Below, in pieces: positions 8,638-16,659 of a stretch of DNA of 64,000 nt; the first letter of the stretch is position 1, and every line of letters starts with the position of its first letter. Origin of the DNA: CBDDCX01 sp965226925 (GTDB lineage: Bacteria > Gemmatimonadota > Gemmatimonadetes > Longimicrobiales > Gaopeijiaceae); contig CBDDEN010000010.1 in NCBI GenBank assembly GCA_965226925.1, forward strand, positions 581,682-645,681. Reading direction: 5' to 3'. The notes beneath the pieces are model-generated. The model was not told where the DNA came from, ran no database searches, and saw only the letters and a list, made by a program, of their open reading frames with translations. The position numbers were made by a program, and so were the translations under genes.

Positions 8638-10094
8638 GAAGCTGTCCCCACCGTAGTTGAAGGTTCCTGATAGGGGAGAAAGAAAAGTGGTGGCTCCGGG
8701 GGTCCCGGGCCGATAGGCTCGGGTAGGCAAAAACCCCAACACGGAGCCACCACGATGAAGAGAACGTACGAGGTAAGGGATCGGGCGGACAAGCGCGCGA
8801 TCAGGGAGTTCCTGAAGCGGGAGGGGCAGTTTCTGCTTCCGATGCTTGAGCTCGTGGAGCAGACGGAGGTCGCGATCGACGAAGTCATCCAGGTGATGGG
8901 ACGAGCGACGATCGAAGCGGTGCTGGAGATGAGCGCCGAGGGTGTGGCAGGCGTGAAGCAGGCAGGTCGGTCACGAGCGGAAGACGACACGGTGTGGTAT
9001 GGCCGGCAGGGTGGTGTGGTTTACCTGTCGGACCGGAAGGTGCGTGTGGAGCGGCCACGGCTCAGGCGCCGGGGCGCCGGGGAGGGTGGCGAGGTCGAGG
9101 TGCCGGCGTACGCAGCGATGCGGAGACCGGGCGCCGTGGCGGATCGGATGCTCGAGGTCCTGATGGCGGGGGTGAGCACGCGGAAGTACGGCCGTGTGAT
9201 CGGTGAGATGGCCGACACGGTCGGGGTGAGCAAGTCGGCGGTGAGCCGTGAGACGGTCGAGGCCTCGGAGCGCGTGCTGAAGGAGCTGATGGAGCGCCGG
9301 CTGGATGCGTGGGACCTCCTGGTGATCTACCTGGACGGGATCCAGATGGGCTCGCACCACGTGCTTGCTGCGGTAGGCGTGGACTCAGACGGAAAGAAGC
9401 ACGTGCTGGGCGTGAGGGAAGGAGCGAGTGAGAACGCCGAGGTGACCAGCGCGCTCCTAGAGGATCTGGTCGAGCGCGGCCTGGACCCGGGCAGGCGGCG
9501 GCTGTTCGTGATCGATGGCTCGAAAGCGCTCAGGAAGGCGATCGAGAAGGTGTTCGGCCAACGTCACCCCATCCAGCGCTGCCGCAACCACAAGCTCCGC
9601 AACGTGCTGGGTCATCTGCCGAAGGATCAGCATCCTCAGGTGAAGGCGGCGTTCCGGGCGGCGATGAAGCTGGACGCGAAGCAGGGCGAGCAGAAGCTCG
9701 AGCAGCTCGCCCGATGGCTCGAGCGCGACCACCCCTCGGCCTCGGCCAGCCTACGCGAAGGCCTCAGCGAGATGTTCACGATCAACCGGCTCGGCCTCCC
9801 GCCGCGGCTGAGGAAGTGCCTGGGCTCGACCAACCTGATCGACAGCACCCACTCGGGCGTAAGACAGAAGACCCGCAGGGTGACCCACTGGAAGAACGGA
9901 GCGATGGCCTTGCGCTGGGCTGCGGCCTCGTTCGTGGAGACCGAGAAGAGCTACCGGAGGATCATCGGCTACCACCAGCTCTGGATGCTCAGGGCCCACC
10001 TCGACGACCATGAACCGGTTGCCGAAATGAGAAAGGCAGGCTAACAAGGAGACTCTCCGGAGCCACCACCTTCAACTGTCAGCGGGACACCATC
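8638..10094 (+). mobile_element. IS256-family insertion sequence nested in IS3 orfB
   Basis: 1457 bp flanked by an 8-bp direct repeat CCCGAACA (8630-8637 and 10,095-10,102), which is a single copy at the same place in IS3 copy 2. The ends are imperfect inverted repeats of about 26 bp sharing TGTCCC and AGTTGAAGG. It carries one intact transposase gene. The size and 8-bp duplication fit IS256. Confidence 0.9.
8755..10044 (+). CDS. IS256-family (mutator-type) transposase
   Basis: A 429-residue DDE transposase that cuts and pastes the surrounding element. Visible family features include VIYLDGIQMG (first Asp), LFVIDGSKALRKAIEKVFG (second Asp), the conserved QRCRNHKLRNVLGHLP stretch, and STNLIDSTHSGVR near the end where the family usually carries its Glu region. 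Length is typical, the reading frame is intact and both IS ends are present, so the copy looks potentially active. Confidence 0.9.
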   Translation: MKRTYEVRDRADKRAIREFLKREGQFLLPMLELVEQTEVAIDEVIQVMGRATIEAVLEMSAEGVAGVKQAGRSRAEDDTVWYGRQGGVVYLSDRKVRVERPRLRRRGAGEGGEVEVPAYAAMRRPGAVADRMLEVLMAGVSTRKYGRVIGEMADTVGVSKSAVSRETVEASERVLKELMERRLDAWDLLVIYLDGIQMGSHHVLAAVGVDSDGKKHVLGVREGASENAEVTSALLEDLVERGLDPGRRRLFVIDGSKALRKAIEKVFGQRHPIQRCRNHKLRNVLGHLPKDQHPQVKAAFRAAMKLDAKQGEQKLEQLARWLERDHPSASASLREGLSEMFTINRLGLPPRLRKCLGSTNLIDSTHSGVRQKTRRVTHWKNGAMALRWAAASFVETEKSYRRIIGYHQLWMLRAHLDDHEPVAEMRKAG

Positions 10095-10320
10095 CCCGAA
10101 CAAGTGCACTTCGGGCGCGCCGACAACGTTATCGCCCGCAGGACAACCGTGCTCAACACGGCATGGACCACCCATCCCGAACGCTTCGTCAGAGGCGTTC
10201 CCAAACCCAAACCGCTCCCGGAGGCCGTCTGGATCAATCCTCCCACCACACCCCTCTCCACACAGGAAATTGCTCTTTAATTAATCCCGTAGAGTGTCCC
10301 ATTGTCGTTGACAGGTTCCG

Positions 10321-10594
10321 CACCACCTCGATTGCCTGGGTTACCTCTTCGGAGGGCTCCACCGTGCGGCTGGGGGATGAGTTCCCCAATCGCTGTTTCC
10401 ACCGGAGTCTGCCGAAGTTTTCTGACCCAGTTCCTCCCCCGGCCCTCACCGTTCGCCTTTTTCTCCGGCTGCGTGGGACTCTGCACAACGTTGGTGCTCT
10501 CACGTTGGGCGGCCCGTGCTTCGTCCCGTTCCTGCACGATACGAGCGACGAAGTCCTTGACCCGCTTCGAGTCTTGCTCCGCGAGGGCACTCAT
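10321..10594 (-). pseudogene. Small phage/island protein truncated by IS3
   Basis: Starts MSALAEQDSKRVKDFVARIV (ATG at 10,594, overlapping the previous stop by ATGA) and continues to ELIPQPHGGALRRGNPGNRG, an end-of-domain motif seen in small phage and terminase-like proteins. At 10,320 the IS3 begins and the frame runs on to 10,277 in IS DNA. The native C-terminus is lost. Function unknown; last gene of the replication operon. Confidence 0.5.
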
Positions 10595-10860
10595 GCGGCC
10601 CCCTCAGTCGTGTACTCGGACGAAGCCTGGCGCCACGCATCGAGTACGTCGTCGTAGGCACTGGAAACGTCCATCGCCGCGTCATTAGACGGACTCGTCT
10701 CCCACGCACTCAACGCCAACATGAATCCTGCGCTGGGAGGATCCACGATCTGCCAGCATCGATCCCAGCGACCGATTCCTGTTGGTGCGATGTGGGCCAC
10801 GGTCTCGGCGAGCTTCTGACAAAGGAGTCGCCCTTTCTCCTGGCGTGAGGCATAGCTCAT
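10591..10860 (-). CDS. Hypothetical protein of the element's replication operon
   Basis: 89 residues from MSYASRQEKGRLLCQKLAET to the stop, with WDRCWQIVDPPSAGFMLAL in the middle. No family recognised. It overlaps both neighbours by 4 nt (ATGA at 10,857-10,860 and 10,591-10,594), so it is translationally coupled to the primase-helicase. Composition is soluble, with no signal peptide or membrane segment. Confidence 0.65.
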   Translation of the reverse strand: MSYASRQEKGRLLCQKLAETVAHIAPTGIGRWDRCWQIVDPPSAGFMLALSAWETSPSNDAAMDVSSAYDDVLDAWRQASSEYTTEGAA

Positions 10861-13478
10861 ACGACCCCCTCGGTGAGTACGTCGAAGGTTGGGTTCGCGG
10901 CTTCGGCCTGAATGGCGGCCCACTCGATACACTCATAATTCTCGTCTTCACCCACGCCACCCTCCGATTTTTCCGATTTCTCCGATTTATTGTCTGAGGA
11001 GAGCGTGAAACGCCTTTTATCGGAAAAATCGGAGCCTCGGAGGTAGTGCGGGTTGATTTCAATCCGGGGGGAGGGCTCCCGACCCGGACCTGGAACTCGC
11101 TCCTGGGGGATTCGCCGTATGAACCCCCGGCGCTCCAGCTCGTCAAACATCTTCTGAGCGTACTTCACATCCCGAAAACTCTGACGGGCTCGTGCCTTCT
11201 CCCTGACATCAGACTCCGTACTTCCCTCCATCTCCACCGCCTTCTCCAGGAGGTAGCGAAGATCGGACAGCACGGGATCCTCGCCTGCATCGCCTGTCAC
11301 CTTCACGACGTGCGTAGAGATGGCCGAGATCAGCCGCTCGGCTGACTCCATCGCCCATGCCGGGATCGGGTCATGGAAGGGGTCCTCACCTTGGGCCGCA
11401 CGCTCCGCCATCGTGAGAAGAGCGGCGATGCGGGAGCCGTGGTCGGGGAGCTTGCCGGCGAAGGCCGGGACAGATTGCAGTGGACCGCCAGGGCGCATTC
11501 CGTCTACCCTGGTGTGCTCCAGCCGGTACACACCCTCCTGAGCTCCGGCAGACATTTTCAGGAGGTGGGGTTCACCCTCCGATTTATCCGAAGAATCGAG
11601 AAGGCGGGTCAGCATCTCCTCGTACCGCCTCACGGCAGCCCGGTCGAGAGAGGGCACGTCCCTGCCGGTCAGTATCTCATCCCACCGAATGGTCGGGGCA
11701 ATCCACAGGAAGCGGGCGAGGACCCCCCTCTGTCTCATTGTCTCGGCGTTGACCAATCCGCCGAGGACGCCGGGTTGAAGTCCGAGGAGCAGGGCCAGGT
11801 TCGCGGATGGGAGGTCCACACGGTCCCTGCTCACCCGATTGACCCTCATGGCCTCGCCGTCCCAACCATGTGTTAGCACCGCAAGGCGAGCATCGCCGTT
11901 CCCATACCGACCGGCGGCCACCTCAAGGATCGTGCCCTCCGGGTCCACTGACGCGGCCCGTCCTCCGTTTCCGGCCAGGACGCGAACCGCCTCCTCCTCC
12001 GTGGCATCCGAGAGAAGCAATTGGAACTCGCCATGGGATTCTCGCTGCGCTACCGTCAACTCGTTCAAGGCATGTTCCAGGTGGTCCTCCCGGTTCCCAT
12101 CCTTCACCGCATCCTTCCGTGCGCTCTCGACGCGCTTCTCCGCCAGCTTGATCTGCTCCTCCGCCCATCGTCGCTTTGGGGATTCCTCAATGGCCTTCCG
12201 CGCCTCCCAGGTGGCGATAGGTTTTTGAACCATGTTGATTAGCGGGCTCTTGCCCGTACCGGAGTGCTGCTGGATGCCGATGTACTCATGGGCGGGCTTG
12301 ATCCACTGCCGTCGTGGGCAGATTTCGACCCGGACCTTCCCGACAATGGCGACGGAAACGCCGCCGAGAACCGCACCGATGGCGGAATCCAACGGAGCCT
12401 GTGTTGCCTCATGGCTCGTGCGAGCCATGTCACGTAGGACGGGGGGGAGTGCATCGAGCGGAAGCGGTTCCGGATCCGGTGGCCTGGGGAGGTGGGGGTG
12501 TTCCGGCCACTCGTGCGGCTCGGTGGCCGCCGCCACCGTGGCGGATGGTGCGAGCCATGTCACGTAGGACGGGGGGGAGTGCATCGAGCGGAAGCGGTTC
12601 CGGATCCGGTGGCCTGGGAGGTGGGGGTGTTCCCATATGGGGCAGCCACCCACGAGTCTCTTGAATTCCTTATCCGTCCCGCCGGCTTCAAACCAGTCGC
12701 TCACGTCGCCTTTCTTGGGGAGGTCGGGTAACTCCAAGACGCGAATCTCGGAGGCGACACCGTGGAGAGCCTGCGCGACCGCCTGGGCATGTTGGTGACC
12801 GGAGTCATCGTTATCGGCGATGATGACGACGCGAGCACCTTGGAGGCTCTCCGAATATTCGCGCTTCCACTTCCCAGCGCCGCCCGAGTTACAAGTGGCC
12901 ACGAAGCCTCGCTGTACGAGTTCGTCGGCGTCTCGCTCACCTTCGGGAATCATTACCAAGCGTCCCGCGTTGACGCCCGCGACAACTTGGGGCAAGCGGT
13001 AGAGCACCCTCCGTGTGTCGCCAAGCTTCCAAGTCCAGCCGGAGCCTTGCTTGACCCGCTGGCGGAATGTCTTGGGGTGGGCGTACCGACAGACTTCGAA
13101 GAGGTGTTCACCTTCCTCGTCTACGTACTCGTACGTCTGAATCAGTTCGCCGAGTCCACCACTTCCGTTGGGCCACGCTTCGGAGGTGACGATGCCCAAC
13201 TGGGCGGCGAGACGTTCAGCGGCAGCGTCGGTACTCACGCCCCAGATCGTGCCGGCAACCTGAATCGGGGTTCCAGAGAGACCGCACGCATGACACTTCG
13301 CGACCGTCCGTCCGTTCTTTCGATTGATGGACAAGGACGGCTTCTTGTCGCCGTTCTCGTGACCGCTTCCGGGACAGTGGAAGCTACCTCGGGACCCGGA
13401 CGGCTTTGCACCGATCGCTTGGGCGAGGTGCTCGGGGCTGATATCTTCCGCGATTTGGTCGAAGTCGATGCGGCTCAT
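10857..13478 (-). CDS. Primase-helicase: CHC2 zinc finger, TOPRIM and DUF3987-like domains
   Basis: An 873-residue replication protein of the integrated element. The N-terminus has a CHC2-type zinc finger (FHCPGSGH then VAKCHACGLSGTPIQVAG). A TOPRIM-like primase core follows (VMIPEGERDADELV, RVVIIADNDDSGHQHA). The C-terminal half resembles DUF3987 helicase-like proteins, with a Walker A-type loop QQHSGTGKSPLINM. Start 13,478 is chosen because it overlaps the previous stop (ATGA) and directly precedes the zinc finger. The linker contains an 86-bp repeat that adds 43 codons, with one copy read in a different frame; the gene stays open. It probably primes and unwinds element DNA. Confidence 0.82.
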   Translation of the reverse strand: MSRIDFDQIAEDISPEHLAQAIGAKPSGSRGSFHCPGSGHENGDKKPSLSINRKNGRTVAKCHACGLSGTPIQVAGTIWGVSTDAAAERLAAQLGIVTSEAWPNGSGGLGELIQTYEYVDEEGEHLFEVCRYAHPKTFRQRVKQGSGWTWKLGDTRRVLYRLPQVVAGVNAGRLVMIPEGERDADELVQRGFVATCNSGGAGKWKREYSESLQGARVVIIADNDDSGHQHAQAVAQALHGVASEIRVLELPDLPKKGDVSDWFEAGGTDKEFKRLVGGCPIWEHPHLPGHRIRNRFRSMHSPPSYVTWLAPSATVAAATEPHEWPEHPHLPRPPDPEPLPLDALPPVLRDMARTSHEATQAPLDSAIGAVLGGVSVAIVGKVRVEICPRRQWIKPAHEYIGIQQHSGTGKSPLINMVQKPIATWEARKAIEESPKRRWAEEQIKLAEKRVESARKDAVKDGNREDHLEHALNELTVAQRESHGEFQLLLSDATEEEAVRVLAGNGGRAASVDPEGTILEVAAGRYGNGDARLAVLTHGWDGEAMRVNRVSRDRVDLPSANLALLLGLQPGVLGGLVNAETMRQRGVLARFLWIAPTIRWDEILTGRDVPSLDRAAVRRYEEMLTRLLDSSDKSEGEPHLLKMSAGAQEGVYRLEHTRVDGMRPGGPLQSVPAFAGKLPDHGSRIAALLTMAERAAQGEDPFHDPIPAWAMESAERLISAISTHVVKVTGDAGEDPVLSDLRYLLEKAVEMEGSTESDVREKARARQSFRDVKYAQKMFDELERRGFIRRIPQERVPGPGREPSPRIEINPHYLRGSDFSDKRRFTLSSDNKSEKSEKSEGGVGEDENYECIEWAAIQAEAANPTFDVLTEGVV
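12418..12633. repeat. 86/87-bp direct repeat inside the primase-helicase gene
   Basis: The segments 12,418-12,504 and 12,548-12,633 are identical except for one G in a G-run. They are 130 bp apart. The one-base difference makes the net addition 129 bp, so the gene remains open although the two copies are translated in different frames (PPDPEPLPLDALPPVLRDMA versus HRIRNRFRSMHSPPSYVTWL). Confidence 0.9.
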
Positions 13479-13675
13479 GCGGCTCGCCTCAGGCTGACGG
13501 AAAACGGGATCACGCTCGTGAGCCCACAACGACAGAGGGCGACGACTGCGACACCCGGCTCTCCGATGAATTCGCCTGACGTATAAGTCACGTCCTCGCG
13601 CTGGAAATCGGCGACCTGATCCAGAGAAGCCCCGCAGCCGTAACAACGGTCGTCCCGAAGTTCGTTGCGGATCAT
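13475..13675 (-). CDS. Small zinc-ribbon-like protein
   Basis: 66 residues with CYGCG near the start and CRCG near the end, the spacing of a small treble-clef or zinc ribbon. It is the first gene of the minus-strand operon and overlaps the primase-helicase start by 4 nt. Specific function unknown; it may be a DNA-binding accessory factor. Confidence 0.55.
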   Translation of the reverse strand: MIRNELRDDRCYGCGASLDQVADFQREDVTYTSGEFIGEPGVAVVALCRCGLTSVIPFSVSLRRAA

Positions 13676-13732
13676 CGGGCCGCTGAGTCATGCAAGTTCA
13701 CGTCAGGACCCCCACTGCGACTTTGGCCGGCA

Positions 13733-13996
13733 TCACGCCTCGTTCTCCCCGATCACGTCCGTCCCCACCTCCAGTTGGTGCACGCCCAGCCACGCCCGGA
13801 TGTCAGAAGGCCGATAGAGATTCCTGCCAGCGCGTTTCACCGCCGGTAGCAGTGTTCCATTTGTCTTTTGGCAGGCCCACTTGCGAAGTGTGGCTGGGGC
13901 CACGCCGGTCGCCGCACTCACTTCTGCCGTGGTGAGTCGCACGACATCTGGAGCCATGAGAATCTGTGTCCTATCCGAAATCGTCCCGAGCGTCAC
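13733..13996 (-). CDS. Excisionase-like helix-turn-helix protein
   Basis: 87 residues. The core LTTAEVSAATGVAPATLRKW then YRPSDIRAWL is a MerR/excisionase-type winged helix. An alternative start at MAPDVVRLTTAEV is plausible. It is divergent from the regulator at 14,129 and lies between the integrase block and the replication operon, the usual place for a recombination directionality factor or early activator of an island. Confidence 0.65.
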   Translation of the reverse strand: MTLGTISDRTQILMAPDVVRLTTAEVSAATGVAPATLRKWACQKTNGTLLPAVKRAGRNLYRPSDIRAWLGVHQLEVGTDVIGENEA

Positions 13997-14045
13997 AGGT
14001 CAGCCTCCGTTCTGATCAATCCTTGAGGGGCGCAACGTAACGTAG

Positions 14046-14089
14046 GGCAATACACAGTAATTGCCTATCCACAGTTTCTGTGCTATGAT
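14046..14089 (+). promoter_or_regulatory. Promoter with two inverted-repeat operators for the element regulator
   Basis: TTGCCT (14,061-14,066) and TATGAT (14,084-14,089) with a 17-bp spacer make a good sigma70-type promoter. The spacer holds CACAGTTTCTGTG (14,070-14,082), a perfect 5-bp inverted repeat, and GGCAAT-8-ATTGCC (14,046-14,065) overlaps the -35. The arrangement fits an autorepressed phage-like control region between divergent regulators. Confidence 0.6.
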
Positions 14090-14128
14090 ACGACTCGCCT
14101 CGGTTCCACTCGATGACGGGGAGTTGGA

Positions 14129-15259
14129 TTGTTGAACGACACGGCCGCGGAGCTGCGACGGGCTTTCCAAGAGAGTGGCCTCACTATGACTGCCTTCAGA
14201 AAGGCGGTCATGGCCGACTCAGGACGGGTCAGGGGAAGTAGCGAAAGTTCTCTACGTGACTACTTGCACGGGCGGGTTGCCAATCCGCGATCAGAGATCC
14301 TGGTAGCCATGGCTCGAGTCCTGGGGGTGAAAGAGGAGTTCGTCCTGCACGGCACTGGTGACCCTACTCCTGCCGAGACGGTGGTCCGAGAGGCCGCTGG
14401 TAAACAATTGCTTTGGGTCGATGATGACCGAGGCTGGCGTGACGAAGCAGTTACCGAGATCAAGAAGTCTTCGATGCTCGCTAACTCCCCCACGACCGTC
14501 GTGCGAACCGGGTTCTTCGACCTTCTGATGCGGGTCGTGGCCTCGCCAGCGTCCGACCTTGAAGACACAGAGGCAACGGCTGAAATGGCGAGCGTCCTCG
14601 ACGACCTCATCCAGCGGCCAATTGATATGTTCTATCCCCGAGAAGCCCCGCCGATGAGTGCAGAGCCGGTTCGCAGTTATCTCACTGGCATCCTCCATTC
14701 CCTCACCCTTCTCGTGCCTCGGGACGACGAAGGCGGGAAATTCGGCCTTCCGTGGAAGCCAGCGATCGACGGCGGGTACATCCTAGACACATTCATCGCG
14801 GCAGCGGATCGGTGGTCCATCAAAGTGCCATTCGGAGAAGGGCAGGCAATGGTCCATCTCGGCGACCTGGACACGGATGGAATCAGGGAACTCGCCAAGC
14901 AGTGTCGCGATTTGAGCGAGGCCCTCAATAGCGCCTCTTGGCGGCTCGGGAAGGCGGCGGAGGGAATGGATCCCTCTGAGTGTGCCCGTGACTCAAAAGC
15001 CCTGGCTGGGGAACTGCCGCTCCTTTCTCGGATCGCCCCGGCATTGTCCGGGGGCGCGGAGGAGGAAGTGCGTGCTGGTGCGGTGAGAGCAGAAAGGAAG
15101 CGAGTTTGGGCCGCTTTTGAGGAGATGATCGAAAATCTCCCAGTCGAGGAGAAACGGCGAGCTTGGGCCGTCCTCAAGAGAATCGCCGGCGATCTCTCCG
15201 TGGAAGACTTCAAGGAGTTGATGGATGAGGGTGCAGACCCGGACGAAACCACGCAGTAG
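14129..15259 (+). CDS. Element regulator with N-terminal HTH domain
   Basis: 376 residues, probable TTG start at 14,129 after a GGGGAG stretch. The first 75 residues (LRRAFQESGLTMTAFRKAVM, then SSESSLRDYLHGRVANPRSE and ILVAMARVLGVKEEFVL) form an XRE-like lambda-repressor fold. The remaining 300 residues are not recognised; they are largely helical, with no obvious peptidase Ser/Lys pair of LexA/CI type. It is divergent from the excisionase-like gene and 16 nt upstream of the integrase, so it probably controls integration and excision. Confidence 0.6.
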   Translation: MLNDTAAELRRAFQESGLTMTAFRKAVMADSGRVRGSSESSLRDYLHGRVANPRSEILVAMARVLGVKEEFVLHGTGDPTPAETVVREAAGKQLLWVDDDRGWRDEAVTEIKKSSMLANSPTTVVRTGFFDLLMRVVASPASDLEDTEATAEMASVLDDLIQRPIDMFYPREAPPMSAEPVRSYLTGILHSLTLLVPRDDEGGKFGLPWKPAIDGGYILDTFIAAADRWSIKVPFGEGQAMVHLGDLDTDGIRELAKQCRDLSEALNSASWRLGKAAEGMDPSECARDSKALAGELPLLSRIAPALSGGAEEEVRAGAVRAERKRVWAAFEEMIENLPVEEKRRAWAVLKRIAGDLSVEDFKELMDEGADPDETTQ

Positions 15260-15275
15260 GAGAGGAGCACAAACG

Positions 15276-16511
15276 ATGACGAAGAAGACGAGCAGGATCT
15301 ATTGGCGCGACCAAGGCGGAGTCCGGCGTGCCTACATCGACTTGAGAGACCTCGGCGGGGGACGCGAGGCGCTGAAGGTGAAGGGCGAGAAGCGGGGCAC
15401 GACGGACTCCGACATCGCCGCAGAGCTCGCAACGCGCCGTGTGAAGGAGCTGGAAGGCCAGAAGCGTCGAAAGGTGCTCCTGGGCGTCGAGCGTGTGGAG
15501 GGACTCAAGGCTTTCGCCGCGCAACATCTTCTCCAGAAGGCGAAAGGCGGCAAGGTCACGGCACAGTGGTTGGAGGCTGCTGAATACCATCTCCGGGAAG
15601 CCATCGCATTCTTCGGTGAGGATCGCGACGTGGCGTCCATCACCACCGCCGACGCCCAGCGGTACGCCAACCACCTTCAGACCGTCTCGAACGGTCGCAA
15701 GGGAACCCTGTCGGCCTCATCGCATCGCCACTACCTCAACAGCCTCTCCAACCTCTACCGGCGCGCTCAGTCGGAGGGCTTGGTAGGCCCCGGCTACAAC
15801 CCCGTGGCCGCCCTCATGGAGAAGCCATCGGGGAAACCCGCTGAGGCCAGTTGGCTAGAGCCACACGAGGCGGCGCTACTACTTGAGAGCGCCCGCACCT
15901 ACCGCCCGGAACCCGACGCCCACGCCGGGCCGCTCTACCCGCTCCTGGCGGTGCTGCTCCTCACGGGTGGACGCACGTCCGAGGTTCTCGGCCTCGAAGT
16001 GGACGACGTGAGTTTCCAGCGCCAGCCGATCACGTTCCGCCCGAACGAGTGGCGACGGCTGAAGACCCTGACGAGCCACCGGAGCGTCCACCTCTGGCCT
16101 CAGTTGGAGGCCGTCCTGCGCGTGTATTTCGCCGACAAGGAGCGTGAGGGCGGCTTAGGGCGGCTCCTGTTCCCCTCCCCCGTGTCGGGCTCAGAATCAC
16201 TTATCACGGACTTCCGAAAGGCGCTCGACTCGGTGGCGATGCGGGCCGGTTGGAACAAGGGCGAGATCCGCTCCAAGATGTTTCGCCACACCTACTGCTC
16301 CGCCCGGCTCCAGACGTTGGATGGTGGCGCGCCTGTGTCGCCATTCACGGTGGGCAAGGAACTCGGACACGGCGGGACCTCGATGGTGGAGCGGGTCTAC
16401 AGCCACCTGGGGCAGGTTCGCCACCGCTCTGACGTGGTGGAATACCGTCTTGAGGACCACCGTGAGGCGCTTGGCGAGAGGCTCGCGGCACTGGAGAGGG
16501 CGTCCGTCTGA
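15276..16511 (+). CDS. Tyrosine site-specific integrase
   Basis: 411 residues catalysing recombination between the tRNA-Ala site and the circular element. The catalytic set is visible: Arg in TGGRTSEVLGLEVDDV, His-x-x-x-x-x-Arg in FRHTYCSARLQ, His in ELGHGG and the nucleophile Tyr in VERVYSHLGQ. The N-terminal part (YWRDQGGVRRAYIDLRDLGG; HLLQKAKGGKVTAQWLEAAE) is an arm- and core-binding region. ATG 15,276 is chosen because AGGAGAGGAG lies 10-18 nt upstream and it follows the regulator stop by 16 nt. It reads toward the tRNA, as expected. Confidence 0.9.
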   Translation: MTKKTSRIYWRDQGGVRRAYIDLRDLGGGREALKVKGEKRGTTDSDIAAELATRRVKELEGQKRRKVLLGVERVEGLKAFAAQHLLQKAKGGKVTAQWLEAAEYHLREAIAFFGEDRDVASITTADAQRYANHLQTVSNGRKGTLSASSHRHYLNSLSNLYRRAQSEGLVGPGYNPVAALMEKPSGKPAEASWLEPHEAALLLESARTYRPEPDAHAGPLYPLLAVLLLTGGRTSEVLGLEVDDVSFQRQPITFRPNEWRRLKTLTSHRSVHLWPQLEAVLRVYFADKEREGGLGRLLFPSPVSGSESLITDFRKALDSVAMRAGWNKGEIRSKMFRHTYCSARLQTLDGGAPVSPFTVGKELGHGGTSMVERVYSHLGQVRHRSDVVEYRLEDHREALGERLAALERASV

Positions 16512-16529
16512 CCTTTTTTTTCCCCCCTT

Positions 16530-16550
16530 GGCACTGTTCCCGGCACTGTT
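16530..16550. promoter_or_regulatory. Putative integrase arm-type sites, right end
   Basis: GGCACTGTT at 16,530-16,538 and 16,542-16,550, matching the pair and spacing at the left end. Before the group II intron arrived these sites would have been about 325 bp from the attachment site. Confidence 0.5.
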
Positions 16551-16552
16551 TC

Positions 16553-16570
16553 ATTTTCGGCGCCGAAAAT
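16553..16570. repeat. 18-bp perfect palindrome beside the intron 3' end
   Basis: ATTTTCGGCGCCGAAAAT is perfectly self-complementary and follows the integrase stop by about 40 nt. It could be the integrase terminator stem (a T-run precedes it at 16,513-16,521) or part of the target recognised by the group II intron, whose 3' end lies 4-5 nt away. Confidence 0.6.
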
Positions 16571-16614
16571 CGGGATAGGGGAGGACCGGCGATCCCGGTC
16601 CTTCCCCTCCCACA

Positions 16615-16644
16615 CCACCAGGCATGCGGGTCCGCACCTGGCGG
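16615..16644 (-). ncRNA. Group II intron domain V
   Basis: On the minus strand CCGCCAGGTGCGG-ACC-CGCATGCCTGGTGG folds as two stacked stems with a 2-nt bulge and a short loop, the catalytic hairpin of group II ribozymes. It is followed by GTGTGGGAGGGG as in many bacterial introns, and lies just after the maturase stop codon. Confidence 0.75.
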
Positions 16645-16659
16645 TTCGGTGAGTTGAGG

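Larger units (their letters stand above)
7028..10320 (+). mobile_element. IS3-family element, copy 1, split by an IS256-family element
   Basis: The ends match copy 2 (57,432-59,029): the left end begins CCCTCTCTGCCAACG and the right end finishes TTGTCGTTGACAGGTTCCG. Inner parts of the two ends align as imperfect inverted repeats (TG-CAACG, then GACAC). The body holds a broken orfA, an orfB cut by the IS256 element at 8638-10,094, and a 260-bp foreign IS3 piece inside orfA. Flanking trinucleotides (AAC left, CAC right) are not a clean duplication, and different genes lie on either side, so a deletion or rearrangement accompanied or followed insertion. Confidence 0.82.

Noticed and set aside
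10234..10590. Minus-strand frame ending EEVTQAIEVV next to the IS3, which might join the helicase remnant across the IS
   Set aside because: The alternative frame MSALAEQ to NPGNRGG has a coupled start and protein-like content; the joined version needs an unsupported frame choice, and no clean target duplication links the two sides.
12762..13586. 274-codon plus-strand frame opposite the primase zinc finger and TOPRIM part
   Set aside because: Antisense shadow; the minus strand has CHC2 and TOPRIM motifs.
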